The translations under genes and the position numbers were made by a program. DNA of 64,000 bases, taken from contig NZ_JAVDDV010000003.1 of the NCBI RefSeq assembly GCF_030848565.1, positions 124,001 through 188,000 of the forward strand, read 5' to 3'. Below, piece after piece: positions 24,699-33,921 of this stretch. The notes beneath the pieces are model-generated. The model saw only the letters and a program-made list of their open reading frames with translations. It did no database searches and was not told the origin of the DNA. Positions within the stretch are counted from its first letter, which is position 1; each line of letters opens with the position of its first letter. The DNA is from Natronolimnohabitans sp. A-GB9 (GTDB taxonomy: Archaea; Halobacteriota; Halobacteria; Halobacteriales; Natrialbaceae).

Positions 24699-25172
24699 AT
24701 GACCGAAATGACGGGTACGTTCGTCGTCACCCACGCCGAAAGCGAATCGGCAGTCGTCCGTGACGTCGAGACCGCACAGGTCCACACGCTCGGTTCGAAC
24801 CCCGGCCTCGAGGTCAACGACGTCCTCGAGGCCACTGTCGCCCCGGAACCGCCACTGGAGGTCACCTGGCAGGTGGTCGACGTCGAGAGCCGACGTTCGA
24901 TCGAACTGGTCGACAGCGACCTCGAGCCGACCCAGCGCGAAAAGGAGATCGCCGCCGAGGCCGACGTCGGCGACCTCGTCCAGGAGGAACGGGCCGGCAC
25001 CGGCGAGATTCACGTCTTTTGCGTTCCACGCGGCGAAGCCGAGGCCGCAGCCCAAGACGTCCTCGAGGACGATGAGACGATCGCCCGAGCGGCGCGACTC
25101 GAGGCCGTCCGCGTCGAGGTCCGCTGTGCCGACGACGACGGCGTCCTGAGCGTTCGCTATCTGCCGGACTGA
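24699..25172 (+). CDS. Haloarchaeal DUF5812-type protein
   Basis: A 157-residue acidic protein: MTEMTGTFVVTHAESESAVV, VHTLGSNPGLEVNDVLEATV, SIELVDSDLEPTQREKEIAA, and a C-terminal half with GTGEIHVFCVPRGEAEAAAQ and VRCADDDGVLSVRYLPD. I recognise it as the DUF5812 family, common in haloarchaea, of unknown function. No membrane or metal motif is seen. An alternative ATG lies at 24708. Confidence 0.8.
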   Translation: MTEMTGTFVVTHAESESAVVRDVETAQVHTLGSNPGLEVNDVLEATVAPEPPLEVTWQVVDVESRRSIELVDSDLEPTQREKEIAAEADVGDLVQEERAGTGEIHVFCVPRGEAEAAAQDVLEDDETIARAARLEAVRVEVRCADDDGVLSVRYLPD

Positions 25173-25187
25173 GACGCTCTCCTGTAG

Positions 25188-25297
25188 TCATACTGTCGGA
25201 CAGTACGAGTCATCGATCGGTCGCGCGACTGCGGCCGTCCTCGCGGGGGCGCCGCGTTCGCGACCGACCGGTCACTGACTGCTGTTCGGCAGTATCA
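25188..25297. mobile_element. Group A miniature inverted-repeat element
   Basis: A 110-bp copy: TCA + TACTGTCGGACAGTACGAG ... CTGCTGTTCGGCAGTA + TCA, with perfect TCA duplication (25188-25190, 25295-25297). The right TCA is the TGA stop of the minus-strand gene that follows. The central part GCGGCCGTC ... is partly degenerate. Confidence 0.88.
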
Positions 25298-25588
25298 GTT
25301 CCGGGTGGGCCCGTCCGCGCTCTGTACTCGCCAGCCGCCCTCGAGGCCACAGGCCTCACGGACGTCGTAGTCGATCTCGGTGTCGGCTCCCATTTCGGAG
25401 CCGCCGTCGACGCGTTCGACCCGCAGCGGGACGTCTAGCGTGTTGCCACAGCAGCCGACGCCGACGAACTCCTCCCAGACGTCGCCGATGGCGGCCGTCT
25501 CGCGGGTCTTTCGCAGGAACGCGCGAAACGACGGTTTCTCGACCTGGAACCGTCCCCACTCCGAGAGGTCGGCGGGATAAGAGAGCAC
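25295..25588 (-). CDS. Small conserved-type haloarchaeal protein, function unknown
   Basis: A 97-residue protein: MLSYPADLSEWGRFQVEKPS FRAFLRKTRETA, then DVWEEFVGVGCCGNTLDVPL RVERVD, and EACGLEGGWRVQSADGPTRN. The GVGCCGNTLDVPL segment with paired cysteines is distinctive and could bind a metal, but no family assignment is made. Its stop codon is the right flank of a group A element. It is divergent from secF. Confidence 0.75.
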   Translation of the reverse strand: MLSYPADLSEWGRFQVEKPSFRAFLRKTRETAAIGDVWEEFVGVGCCGNTLDVPLRVERVDGGSEMGADTEIDYDVREACGLEGGWRVQSADGPTRN

Positions 25589-25794
25589 GACGCGGTCGGC
25601 GGTCGATCGGATGTGTCGCCCCGCCGGTCGAGCGATGCTGGGTCTCGTTCGGATTGGGCGTCGGAGTCGGGCATCTCGACCGAAATACGGGCTCGAGGGG
25701 CTTCAGACCGTCGCCGTTTCGCCGGATCATCTCACGAAACAATATCACAGAAATTGGGAAGGCTTACCTGAACCGACTACCTGTGGTTCTGCAC

Positions 25795-26679
25795 ATGGGG
25801 AATTTCGACGTACCGGAGTTCGATTACACCCGGTACAGTAACCGCCAACTCGCGGCGGTGCCGCTTGCGGTGCTTGCGGTTGCGCTGCTCATCCTCACTG
25901 GATCGTTTCTCGCGACGGGAGCGCCGGTCCAGCTGGGGATGGATTTCGCCGGCGGGTCCGAGCTGACCGTCCAGACGACCTCCTCCGAGGAGGAGATCGT
26001 CGAGGCGTTCGACGAGGAACCGGAATCGGTCCAGTCGGTCACAGCGCCAGACACTGAGAACCAGTACATCGTACAGTTCACGTCGACCGACCTCGACGCG
26101 TTGAGCGATCAGGCCGAGCAGAACCTAGAGCAGGATGGCGATGCCGATATCGTCCAACTCGAGTCGACGGTATCGGAAAGCTTCGGCGCACAGACCCAGC
26201 AGACGGCCCTGCTGGGGATCGCCGTCGCGTTCGTCGGGATGAGCGTCATCGCGTTCTTGCTGTTTCGGACGTTCGTCCCGTCGATCGCGATCGTCGTCTC
26301 GGCGTTTTCCGACATCGTGATTCCGCTCGCCTTCATGACGGTGACAGGCATCTCACTCTCGCTTGGGACCGTCGCCGCCTTGCTGATGTTGATCGGTTAC
26401 TCGGTCGACTCCGACATCCTGTTGAACAATCACATCCTACGCCGGCAGGGTGACTTCTACGAGAGTACCCGTCGGGCGATGCAGACCGGCGTTACGATGA
26501 CAGTGACGTCCATGTGTGCGATGCTCGTCATGGGCGTCGCCGCGTGGCTGTTCGGCGTCGAGTTGCTCGCGTCGATCGGCATCATCCTCTTTGTCGGCCT
26601 CGCGGCTGACCTGATGAATACGTACATGTTGAACCTGAGTCTCCTTCGCTGGTACAAGTTCGAGGGGATCCGATCATGA
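25795..26679 (+). CDS. secF: Protein-export membrane protein SecF
   Basis: A 294-residue polytopic protein with six membrane segments and a first extracellular domain. Hallmarks: an N-terminal helix LAVLAVALLILTGSFLATGA, LGMDFAGGSELTVQT, then the RND-like core SIAIVVSAFSDIVIPLAFMT, LMLIGYSVDSDILLNNHILR and STRRAMQTGVTMTVTSMCAM. SecDF assists late steps of Sec translocation using ion gradients. The ATG at 25795 (MGNFDVPEFDYTRYSNRQLA) is the family-like start. It overlaps secD by 4 bases (ATGA), the usual archaeal F-before-D order. Confidence 0.95.
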   Translation: MGNFDVPEFDYTRYSNRQLAAVPLAVLAVALLILTGSFLATGAPVQLGMDFAGGSELTVQTTSSEEEIVEAFDEEPESVQSVTAPDTENQYIVQFTSTDLDALSDQAEQNLEQDGDADIVQLESTVSESFGAQTQQTALLGIAVAFVGMSVIAFLLFRTFVPSIAIVVSAFSDIVIPLAFMTVTGISLSLGTVAALLMLIGYSVDSDILLNNHILRRQGDFYESTRRAMQTGVTMTVTSMCAMLVMGVAAWLFGVELLASIGIILFVGLAADLMNTYMLNLSLLRWYKFEGIRS

Positions 26680-28307
26680 TGGGACCGAAACAGTTCGTCC
26701 TCGAGTATTGGCGGCTCATGCTGTTGATCCTCTTCGTCGGGGGTGCACTCGTCGCCCTCTTCATCCCCGGCGGGATTATGGCCGACGACAGCTACGTCGA
26801 GGGCGAACGCGTCGACGACACGCCGACGAACATCGAGTACGGCCTCGGTCTCGAGGGCGGGACACGCATTAGCGCGCCGGCTGTCGGTATGGTCGCCGAG
26901 GACATCGACGCCGGCGTCGTCGACGACGACGGGGCCGTCGATCGCGAACGAGCCACCGAGATCGAGAACACCCTGTACGAGGAACTCGACCTCGAGACCG
27001 GCGATGCGAGCGTCACCATCGACGACGACGGCAGCGTCCACGCCGAACTCTTTACAGATGAGGTGACCAGAGAAGACTTCGCCGCGGTACTCAGTGCGGA
27101 GGTAGATGGCGAGATCGACCCCGACGAGGACGTCCGTGACGGCGTCTCGGACGCGACCCGCGGCGAGATGATCACGACGATCGAGTCGAAGATCAACGAG
27201 GCCGGGCTCTCCGGCGGAGAGGTCTACGAGTCGGCTCAGCTCGGTGGTGGCTACTACATCGTCACTGAAGTGCCGGACATGGACCCCGACGAGCTCCGCG
27301 AGTTACTCTCCGAACGTGGTCTCGTCGAAGTCCAGGCGTACTATCCCGACGAGGACGGCAATCACACCAACGAAACGGTGTTGACCGGACAGGATATCGT
27401 GACGGCCGATTCGCCGGAGCCGAACGAGCGGGGGTCGGGATACTTCGTTTCGGTCGAGGTCGATAGTAACGCCGCCCCGTCGTTCCAGGAGCGGATGAAC
27501 GAGATCGGTTTCACCGATCCGGCCGAAGGTGTCGGTCAGTGTAACCTCCGTGGCGATGGCGAGAGCATCGACTTCGATCACACGGGCGAGCAGTACTGTC
27601 TGCTGACGGTCGTCGACGGCGAGGTCGTCGACGCTCACTCGATGGGTGACCTCGCCGAGCCGATGCGGGCCGAAACCTGGGACAGCGATCCGACGTTCCA
27701 GATGGGCGCCCAGAACGTAGAGCAGGCCCAGGGGCTCTCCGTGAGCCTCCAGGCCGGTGCGCTTCCCGCACCGATGGACTTCGATCAGGAACAGACCTAC
27801 TCGCTGTCGCCGGCGCTTGCCGATCAGTTCAAGCTCTACTCGCTGATCATCGGCGCGCTGTCGATCGTGACGGTAAGTGGCGTCGTCTTCCTGCGGTATC
27901 GGGACGTCCGCGTCGCGACGCCGATGATCCTCACCGCGATGTCGGAGGTGGTGATCCTGCTTGGCTTTGCGGCGCTGATACGCATGCCGCTGGATCTCTC
28001 CCACGTCGCCGGCTTCATCGCGGTCGTCGGGACCGGGGTCGACGACCTGTTGATCATCGCCGACGAGGTGATGGACGACGGCGAGGTCAACTCACAGCGG
28101 GTGTTCGAATCCCGCTTCCGGAAGGCGTTCTGGATCATCGGCGCCGCCGCGGCGACGACGATCATCGCCATGTCGCCACTTGCCGTGTTGAGCCTCGGTG
28201 ACCTCCGTGGGTTCGCCATCATCACCATCCTCGGCGTGCTGATCGGGGTGCTCATCACCCGGCCCGCCTACGGGGACATCCTCCAGCGGCTCCTGACGGA
28301 CAAGTAA
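26676..28307 (+). CDS. secD: Protein-export membrane protein SecD
   Basis: A 543-residue partner of SecF. An N-terminal anchor (WRLMLLILFVGGALVALFIP) is followed by GLGLEGGTRISAPAVG, a large extracellular P1-type domain to about residue 370, then GALPAPMDFDQEQTYSLSPA and five membrane helices with VAGFIAVVGTGVDDLLIIAD and SRFRKAFWIIGAAAATTIIA. The start overlaps secF by 4 bases. A strong hairpin follows the stop. Confidence 0.95.
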   Translation: MMGPKQFVLEYWRLMLLILFVGGALVALFIPGGIMADDSYVEGERVDDTPTNIEYGLGLEGGTRISAPAVGMVAEDIDAGVVDDDGAVDRERATEIENTLYEELDLETGDASVTIDDDGSVHAELFTDEVTREDFAAVLSAEVDGEIDPDEDVRDGVSDATRGEMITTIESKINEAGLSGGEVYESAQLGGGYYIVTEVPDMDPDELRELLSERGLVEVQAYYPDEDGNHTNETVLTGQDIVTADSPEPNERGSGYFVSVEVDSNAAPSFQERMNEIGFTDPAEGVGQCNLRGDGESIDFDHTGEQYCLLTVVDGEVVDAHSMGDLAEPMRAETWDSDPTFQMGAQNVEQAQGLSVSLQAGALPAPMDFDQEQTYSLSPALADQFKLYSLIIGALSIVTVSGVVFLRYRDVRVATPMILTAMSEVVILLGFAALIRMPLDLSHVAGFIAVVGTGVDDLLIIADEVMDDGEVNSQRVFESRFRKAFWIIGAAAATTIIAMSPLAVLSLGDLRGFAIITILGVLIGVLITRPAYGDILQRLLTDK

Positions 28308-28311
28308 ACGA

Positions 28312-28338
28312 CCGCGGGCGCGGTGGCCCGCGGCTTTT
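28312..28338 (+). terminator. Hairpin terminator after secFD
   Basis: CCGCGGGC (28312-28319) pairs with GCCCGCGG (28326-28333), followed by CTTTTG. The 8-bp G/C stem plus short T-run five bases after the secD stop fits a transcription terminator. Confidence 0.7.
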
Positions 28339-28656
28339 GTAATTCCCTCAAATTCAGCTGTGAAGCACTCCCTGTGAGGCGATCTCGTGGGATGAGGTTG
28401 GACGGTTTACATCCACGCTACCTAAATTGGTGTTGTGGCGTCCCGACCCGACCCGGCGCACCCGCACTTGCGGCGGGGTTTTGCGAGGCCGGTAGTTATC
28501 CGCATCACTGTGACTGTCATCGCCAGTCTCTGTTTTTGCAATCCATCGCACCGCAGCATTCACACTCGCGTTTCGATCCGAGTGATCTTGCTCGAGAGCA
28601 CACGCATCGTTTTGCTTTTATTATAGACTCGAGCGACGAGTTCCTCGCATCGGCTT
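28339..28656. other. Non-coding stretch, possibly a decayed insertion
   Basis: About 320 bases with no credible gene. Base composition is uneven, with A/T-richer patches (TACCTAAATTGGTGTTGTGG near 28420-28440 and TTTTGCTTTTATTATAGACT near 28611-28630) around a G/C-rich middle. I could not match it to a known element; it may be the wreck of an inserted sequence. Confidence 0.35.
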
Positions 28657-28694
28657 TCTGTTACGCCGGTACATCGGTACAGCAATCCGTATCA
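28657..28694. repeat. Right half of a group C element
   Basis: CTGTTACGCCGGTACATCGG TACAGCAATCCGTATCA matches the right half of the nested copy at 5231, ending CCGTA + TCA. The left half is missing. It lies 1-2 bases from the stop of the antiporter gene. Confidence 0.65.
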
Positions 28695-28695
28695 G

Positions 28696-29706
28696 TCACG
28701 TCGGGACGACGTTCGTCACCCCCACGCTCTCGAGGACGAGCCAGACGACGAACAGGCCATACAGCGCGAGCAACGTCCAGGCCTCTCGCTCCGAGAGCAC
28801 CATCCCGGTCCGGGCGATGGTAAAGAAGACGATCGTCGCGAGGATCAGAAAGGCCATCATCGGCACGATGTGTGCGAACGTGATCGCCAGCGTGCCGGCG
28901 ACGAGGATGCCGACCGGCACGGCGACGAGCAGGTCGAAGACGTTGCTCCCGAGCACGTTCGCGAGACTGACCGACGGTCGTCCAGACCGGGCAGCGACGA
29001 TGCTGACGAACGCGTCGGGGACGCTCGAGCCGGCGGCGACGACGATCATCCCCCAGAGAAACGCCGGCGTGCCGAACGCGTCGCCGAGGCCGAGTGCGGC
29101 CAGGACGAGTCCCTCGACGCCGACGACGATAACCACGAGGCCGAGGCCAAACCAGAGCCAGGCCCGACCGCGATCGACGTCGATGTCTGCCTCGAGTTCG
29201 TCTTCGGTCGCGTCGAGATACTGTGTGAACACGTACAGTCCGTAGAGCAACAACGGGAACAACGCGAGTGGGCGCGTGACGTTGCCCTGCAACCCAGCTC
29301 CCTCGAGTGGGTTGTAAATGACCGCCAGCGAGAACGTCAACAGCAGCGTAGCGACCGCGAGCATGTAAAACAGCGCTTCCTTGTAGACGAGGTCACGACC
29401 CGTCGTCATCTCACCCTCGCCGGCCAGCGCCGCGGCAGCCGGGATGACGAGCAGGTTGAACACCGCCGAGCCGACGATGGCGCCGACCCCGAGTTCGAAC
29501 TCGCCGTGGCGCAGCGTCGCGAGGAGCACACTCACAAGTTCTGGCATACTCGAGCCCACGGCGGCGATGACCGCCCCCTGAACGACCGCTGGCACGCCGT
29601 AGCCGACCGCGAGCCGATCGGCAGCAGCCTCGAGCCACGTGCTTCCCTTCCAGACGACGGCCGTCGCGACTGCAGCGAGCGCGAGGAGCGCGATCACGTC
29701 GAGCAC
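28696..29706 (-). CDS. CaCA-family Na+/Ca2+ exchanger
   Basis: A 336-residue membrane antiporter with about ten helices in two inverted halves. The alpha-repeat motifs are GAVIAAVGSSMPELVSVLLA near residue 50 and GMIVVAAGSSVPDAFVSIVA near 225, each followed by GSAVFNLLVIP or GSNVFDLLVAVP. A polar loop at about 150-180 separates the halves. It likely exports Ca2+ using Na+, though archaeal members can move other cations. It is monocistronic between repeat elements. Confidence 0.92.
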   Translation of the reverse strand: MLDVIALLALAAVATAVVWKGSTWLEAAADRLAVGYGVPAVVQGAVIAAVGSSMPELVSVLLATLRHGEFELGVGAIVGSAVFNLLVIPAAAALAGEGEMTTGRDLVYKEALFYMLAVATLLLTFSLAVIYNPLEGAGLQGNVTRPLALFPLLLYGLYVFTQYLDATEDELEADIDVDRGRAWLWFGLGLVVIVVGVEGLVLAALGLGDAFGTPAFLWGMIVVAAGSSVPDAFVSIVAARSGRPSVSLANVLGSNVFDLLVAVPVGILVAGTLAITFAHIVPMMAFLILATIVFFTIARTGMVLSEREAWTLLALYGLFVVWLVLESVGVTNVVPT

Positions 29707-29785
29707 GGCTCACTCGTTTTTCGTATGAGCGAATAAAACGATCGCCAGCACCGGTCGAGGTCGTGGTCGACACGATAGTCACGGC

Positions 29786-29899
29786 TCATACTTCCGGACA
29801 AAACGATGCACACACCGATCGCACTCGAGACGCTGTCGCGGAACGCGACAGGCGTCGAGGCGCGATCGGGTGTTTACTGACTGTTGTCCGGTAGTATCA
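29786..29899. mobile_element. Group B miniature inverted-repeat element
   Basis: A 114-bp copy in reverse orientation to that at 17434: TCA + TACTTCCGGACAAAACG ... CTGTTGTCCGGTAGTA + TCA, with perfect TCA duplication. The right TCA (29897-29899) is the TGA stop of rnhB. Confidence 0.9.
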
Positions 29900-30583
29900 A
29901 AACTGTTCGAGTCCGGTCTGCTGGGCCGCCGCGAGGACGTCCTCGCAGGTCGACCACGACTCGCGGGCACACGGCGGTAACTCGTCGTGGTCGTCGACGT
30001 AGGACTCGAGGAACTCGCGGGTGTTCGGATCGCTCGGATAGCCGCTGCCGACAGTGTCGTACGCGTCGTACTCCGCCGCGAGCGCCGTCACGTGAGTGTC
30101 GCGTTCGACCTTGGCGACGATGCTTGCCGCACCGACGAGCGTCGAGTCGTCGTCGGCGCCGTGGCGGGCTTCGATCTCGAGTGCCGGCTCGAGCTGGAAC
30201 TCCTCGAGACAGGCGTCGGCCACCCGTTTCGCGAACCGGTCGGCGTCGGTATCACAGGCGTCACAGAGGCCGCTGATCGTGTCCGTCTCGGGCTCGAGGC
30301 CCGCGACCGCTGTCGCGATCGCTTCGGCGTGGGCCGTGACGGCCAAAGTGTTCATGTCCGTCTCGGGGTCGTCGATTCGGTCGGTCGGAATCTCGGCGAC
30401 GCCGACGTGGATGCGATCGTCCCCGCGGATCGTCGTTGCCAGTTCCTCACGTCGATCGGGCGTGAGTCGTTTCGAGTCCGCGATCCCGTCGGGGAGGGTC
30501 GCGGAATCGTCACAGTAGACGGCCGCAGCGAACATCGAACCGAGGGCGGGACCCTTGCCCGCTTCGTCGACGCCGAATGGCAT
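29897..30583 (-). CDS. rnhB: Ribonuclease HII
   Basis: A 228-residue RNase HII that removes RNA from RNA-DNA hybrids and single ribonucleotides. The active-site motif GVDEAGKGPALGSMF is at the N-terminus, with DSKRLTPDRREEL near residue 38, and a third acidic region at STLVGAASIVAKVERD near 150. The GSGYPSDPNTREFLE segment is also family-typical. Length is normal. Its stop codon is the right flank of the group B element at 29786, so that insertion left the protein unchanged. Confidence 0.94.
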   Translation of the reverse strand: MPFGVDEAGKGPALGSMFAAAVYCDDSATLPDGIADSKRLTPDRREELATTIRGDDRIHVGVAEIPTDRIDDPETDMNTLAVTAHAEAIATAVAGLEPETDTISGLCDACDTDADRFAKRVADACLEEFQLEPALEIEARHGADDDSTLVGAASIVAKVERDTHVTALAAEYDAYDTVGSGYPSDPNTREFLESYVDDHDELPPCARESWSTCEDVLAAAQQTGLEQF

Positions 30584-30617
30584 AGCTCGAGGGTCGAACG
30601 ACGGCCCAAAAACCGTT

Positions 30618-30697
30618 TACGGATTGCTGTAACGATTTCCCGGCGCAACCGCGACCCGGGCTGCGGTTGCGCCGGTAACGACTGACAGCAGTCCGTA
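30618..30697. mobile_element. Group C miniature inverted-repeat element
   Basis: The 80-bp core starts TACGGATTGCTGTAACG and ends CGACTGACAGCAGTCCGTA, with inner arms CGGCGCAACCGC/GCGGTTGCGCCG. Flanking trinucleotides GTT and TTG do not match, so no target duplication is visible. It lies between rnhB and pus10. Confidence 0.8.
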
Positions 30698-30742
30698 TTG
30701 TGGCTCGCGGTCGATCGGCGGGACGTGACGAAGGAGACCGTC

Positions 30743-32119
30743 TCAGTCCGCCGTCGCGACCGAATCCGAGCCGTCCTCGCGGGGGTCGTCGAGGAAGTAC
30801 TCCTCGAGTTCGAACGGCTCGTTCTCGCCTTCGACTCCGATCACGTCTAAGGCCGTCACCGCCGCGTCGGTCTCGAGCAGGCCAGCCAGACTCGGCTCGG
30901 TCCGGCCCTCGTCGCTGCTGACGAGTTCCTTGATGTAGAGCCCGCCCTCGCCGTGGATACGGACCTCAGCCTCGGTCGGCGCCTGCAGTTCGCCGTCGGC
31001 GTCGTAGACCGTCCGCTCGCGGGTGAGAGCGGCCCGCCGGTGGTCGACGCGCTGGGGCGTCTCCTGCTCGACCGTCGTCCCCGACAGTTTCTCGAGTGCC
31101 GCCTCGAAGGCGTCCTCGTCGACGGGATCGGCGAACTCGACGTCGGCGCGGTACTGTTTGCTCGCGTCGTGTTCTTTGACGCGTTCGACCATCTCGTAGG
31201 TCGCCAGCCGGAGTCCCTCGACCTCGACGGAACCCTCCGCGGCGTCGTTGATCTCGCGCTCGAGGGTCTCGACGTCCGGGTCACGCGTTTTCGGGCGCTT
31301 GACCTCGAGGACGAACGGCCGACCCTCTTCGAGCATGCGGGCGTCGACGTCCTCCCGGCCTGCGCCGTGGAAGGTGCCTTCCTCGCCGTCCATCGCGTCG
31401 ACGACGTGGGGGCGGACCGTCTGTTCGACGCTCGTCTCGTACATGTAACCCGACCCGCCACAGTAGTCACAGGGTTCCTCGCCGTCGTCGCCGAGCTGGA
31501 TCCCACTGCCGCCACACTCCCGGCAGGGCCACTCGGTCTGGGGGATGTCGCGCTCGAGTTTGCGGTACCGGCCGTAGACGAACGCCGGATTGACCTGGAC
31601 GTCGACCGCGTGGCTCGTGACCGACTCGGAATCGAGGGCCTCGAGCGGATCGAACGCGTCCAGATCGACGACCGCGAGGACGTCCGGCCGATCGAAGTCG
31701 ACGTCGGTACCGGTCTTCGCGCCGACACGACGGCCGACCTCTCGGTTGCACTCGCGTTTGAACGACTCGCCCACGTCGGGCTCGAGACCTGCATCCTCCC
31801 GGAGGAGTCGGTCGTTCTCCTCGACAAGCGGTGGGACGCGGGTTCCGACCTGGTAGGTCGCGAAGTCGACGTCCTCGAGGGCCTCGACGATCGATTCGGC
31901 GATCGCGTCGAACGTTCCGGCGTACCCATCACACACCCAACACGTCTCGGGATCGTCGGGTTCGTAGGGTTCGTCGTCCTCGATCGCGATCGTCGTCCGC
32001 AGCGCCCGACCACGCTCCGCGTTGGTCAGTCCGAAGCTCCGATCGGCGAAGGGCCGACCGAGACAGGAGTCACAGACGGGGCCCGTCTCGAGTAGTGTAC
32101 GGGCGTCTTCCGTGTTCAT
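30743..32119 (-). CDS. pus10: tRNA pseudouridine(54/55) synthase Pus10
   Basis: A 458-residue Pus10. The N-terminal zinc-binding part has VCDSCLGRPFADRSFG and CWVCDGYAGTF, then a THUMP-like region, a second knuckle CRECGGSGIQ ... CDYCGGSGYMYE typical of haloarchaeal forms, and the catalytic segment GAGREDVDARMLEEGRPF with the Asp before ARML. It makes pseudouridine at tRNA positions 54 and/or 55. TrmY, encoded at 34914, methylates pseudouridine 54. The gene stands alone. Confidence 0.93.
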   Translation of the reverse strand: MNTEDARTLLETGPVCDSCLGRPFADRSFGLTNAERGRALRTTIAIEDDEPYEPDDPETCWVCDGYAGTFDAIAESIVEALEDVDFATYQVGTRVPPLVEENDRLLREDAGLEPDVGESFKRECNREVGRRVGAKTGTDVDFDRPDVLAVVDLDAFDPLEALDSESVTSHAVDVQVNPAFVYGRYRKLERDIPQTEWPCRECGGSGIQLGDDGEEPCDYCGGSGYMYETSVEQTVRPHVVDAMDGEEGTFHGAGREDVDARMLEEGRPFVLEVKRPKTRDPDVETLEREINDAAEGSVEVEGLRLATYEMVERVKEHDASKQYRADVEFADPVDEDAFEAALEKLSGTTVEQETPQRVDHRRAALTRERTVYDADGELQAPTEAEVRIHGEGGLYIKELVSSDEGRTEPSLAGLLETDAAVTALDVIGVEGENEPFELEEYFLDDPREDGSDSVATAD

Positions 32120-32268
32120 ACCACGGGTGTCGGGGAGCCGGGGGTAACACGTTTTCCCTTCGGTCGGGCCGATGGCGCCGGTTCTCGGCCCGACCGATCA
32201 GTTCCGGCACCGGCCGGCCGTCGTATCAGACCCCGGAGTACAAATGGAATGAATACAGTCACTCTACC

Positions 32269-33429
32269 ATGAACGATTTCCGACCGGATCGCCGGGGAGT
32301 TCTCTCGCTCGTCAGCGCCGGACTCGTCGGCGCCGTCGCCGGCTGTGTCGAACCGCGGTCCACCGCGGCCGTTCCGAGCGAAACGGCCACCTCGAGTCCC
32401 ATCAGTCGGGACGAACGCGCGGACGGGACGGTGTACACCGACGTCTACGAGAGTGCCATCGACGCCGTCACCCAGGTTCGAGCGCGAGGCGTCGGCAACC
32501 CGCTCTTCGGCGAGCGCGAGGGCCAGGGATCGGGCTTTCTCTTCGACGACTCACACGTCGTCACGAACGAACACGTCGTCGCCGACGCCGACGACATCGA
32601 TCTTCAGTATATCAACGGTGACTGGACGGATACCCAACTCGTCGGCACCGACTTTTACAGCGATCTGGCCGTCCTCGAGGTCGATCACGTGCCCGAGAAC
32701 GTGACGCCGCTGTCGTTTACCGAGGAATTCCCCGTCGTCGGACAGGAAGTGCTGGCGATCGGCAACCCCTACGGCCTCGAGGGGACGATGACACAAGGGA
32801 TCGTCAGCGGCGTCGATCGCACGGTCACCGTTCCGGACCGCGAGTTCTCGTTCTCGAACGTGGTTCAGACCGACGCCGCAGTCAACCCCGGCAACAGCGG
32901 CGGCCCGCTCGTCGATCTGGACGGCGACGTCGTCGGCGTCGTCAACGCCAGGGCAGGCGAGAACATCGGCTTTGCGATCTCGGCGGCGATGACGCGTCGC
33001 GTCGTTCCGTCACTCGTCGAGACCGGCCGATACGAACACTCGTACGTCGGCATCAGTTTTGCGACCGTCGACCGCACTATCGCCTCGGTCAACGACCTCC
33101 CCGACACGACCGGGATCGTCGTCACGGATGTCGAAAGCGACGGTCCCGCAGACGGCGTTCTCGAGGCTGCGACGTCTCGCCGACGCGACGGCGTACCAGT
33201 CGGCGGCGACGTCGTCTTCGCGATCGACGACGAGCCGATCCCGGATCAGCACGCCCTTTCGACGTATCTCGCCCTCGAGACGAGTCCGGGAGACACGGTC
33301 GAACTCGAGTGCTGGCGAGATGGGGCGGAGACGTCGGTCTCGCTGACGCTGGGTGCGCGGCCCGACCCCGACGACTCGAGTGGGTTCGGTAGCATCGGAT
33401 CGGTCGAAGAAACGGTCGAAATCGTTTAA
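32269..33429 (+). CDS. HtrA/DegP-like serine protease, Tat lipoprotein
   Basis: A 386-residue secreted protease. The N-terminus DRRGVLSLVSAGLVGAVAGC is a Tat signal with lipobox Cys. The trypsin-like domain has the triad His in VVTNEHVVADAD, Asp in DFYSDLAVLEVDH and Ser in NPGNSGGPLVDLDG, followed by a PDZ domain (about residues 265-365) with GIVVTDVESDGPADG and GGDVVFAIDDEPI. It likely acts on misfolded proteins outside the membrane. The ATG at 32269 begins the signal peptide; the region before it is antisense to pus10. Confidence 0.93.
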   Translation: MNDFRPDRRGVLSLVSAGLVGAVAGCVEPRSTAAVPSETATSSPISRDERADGTVYTDVYESAIDAVTQVRARGVGNPLFGEREGQGSGFLFDDSHVVTNEHVVADADDIDLQYINGDWTDTQLVGTDFYSDLAVLEVDHVPENVTPLSFTEEFPVVGQEVLAIGNPYGLEGTMTQGIVSGVDRTVTVPDREFSFSNVVQTDAAVNPGNSGGPLVDLDGDVVGVVNARAGENIGFAISAAMTRRVVPSLVETGRYEHSYVGISFATVDRTIASVNDLPDTTGIVVTDVESDGPADGVLEAATSRRRDGVPVGGDVVFAIDDEPIPDQHALSTYLALETSPGDTVELECWRDGAETSVSLTLGARPDPDDSSGFGSIGSVEETVEIV

Positions 33430-33433
33430 CGTC

Positions 33434-33517
33434 TGATCCGGATCCCTGTACCGACGTCCCGCTGATCGCCACACGGGATCGGCCATCGGCGGCACGTGAC
33501 GACAGGAGACCGTATGA
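33434..33517. mobile_element. Group D miniature inverted-repeat element
   Basis: An 84-bp copy: TGA + TCCGGATCCCTGTACCGACG ... GACGACAGGAGACCGTA + TGA, with perfect TGA duplication; the first core base triplet has drifted (TCC for TAC). It follows the htrA stop by 4 bases. Confidence 0.7.
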
Positions 33518-33725
33518 AGTCCCTAAACCGACGATCGACACGTCACCAGAGCGCAACGACCCCGTAGACGGACCGTACAGGTCAGCGACGATTTCGTTCT
33601 CGAGTCGATGAACGATCGTACAGAACTGGCCGCCATCGTCTCCGTTTAGCGGGTTAGTAAGGAGATAACAATAGGTGAGAGGCCGGAATCTACGTCCGGA
33701 GCGATCACCGTATCGCCCGTCATGT

Positions 33726-33917
33726 ATGACCCCGGATGCCGACACCGACTCCCCGACCGACGCATCGCCGACCGGACTCGATTGTGTCACGATCGAGAAC
33801 GAAGACGCCCCCGATGAGTGTGCACTCTTCCCACGGGAGGCAAGCGAGGACGAACTGGAAGGCGCCTGGATCGTCGCCTACGACGATGGGTTCGTCCCGC
33901 TGGAATCGATGCGCTAA
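33726..33917 (+). CDS. Small acidic protein, function unknown
   Basis: A 63-residue protein: MTPDADTDSPTDASPTGLDC, VTIENEDAPDECALFPREAS, EDELEGAWIVAYDDGFVPLE SMR. It has two cysteines, no membrane segment, and strongly halophilic composition. Very similar short proteins ending in W(I)VAYD-FV-L-MR are, as I recall, widespread in haloarchaea (a DUF7511-like family, unverified). It is four bases upstream of a small membrane protein gene and likely cotranscribed with it. Confidence 0.75.
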   Translation: MTPDADTDSPTDASPTGLDCVTIENEDAPDECALFPREASEDELEGAWIVAYDDGFVPLESMR

Positions 33918-33921
33918 GGAC

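Noticed and set aside
28323-28823. 166-residue frame after secD
   Set aside because: It runs across a terminator hairpin, a half repeat and into the antiporter gene on the other strand, with non-halophilic composition.
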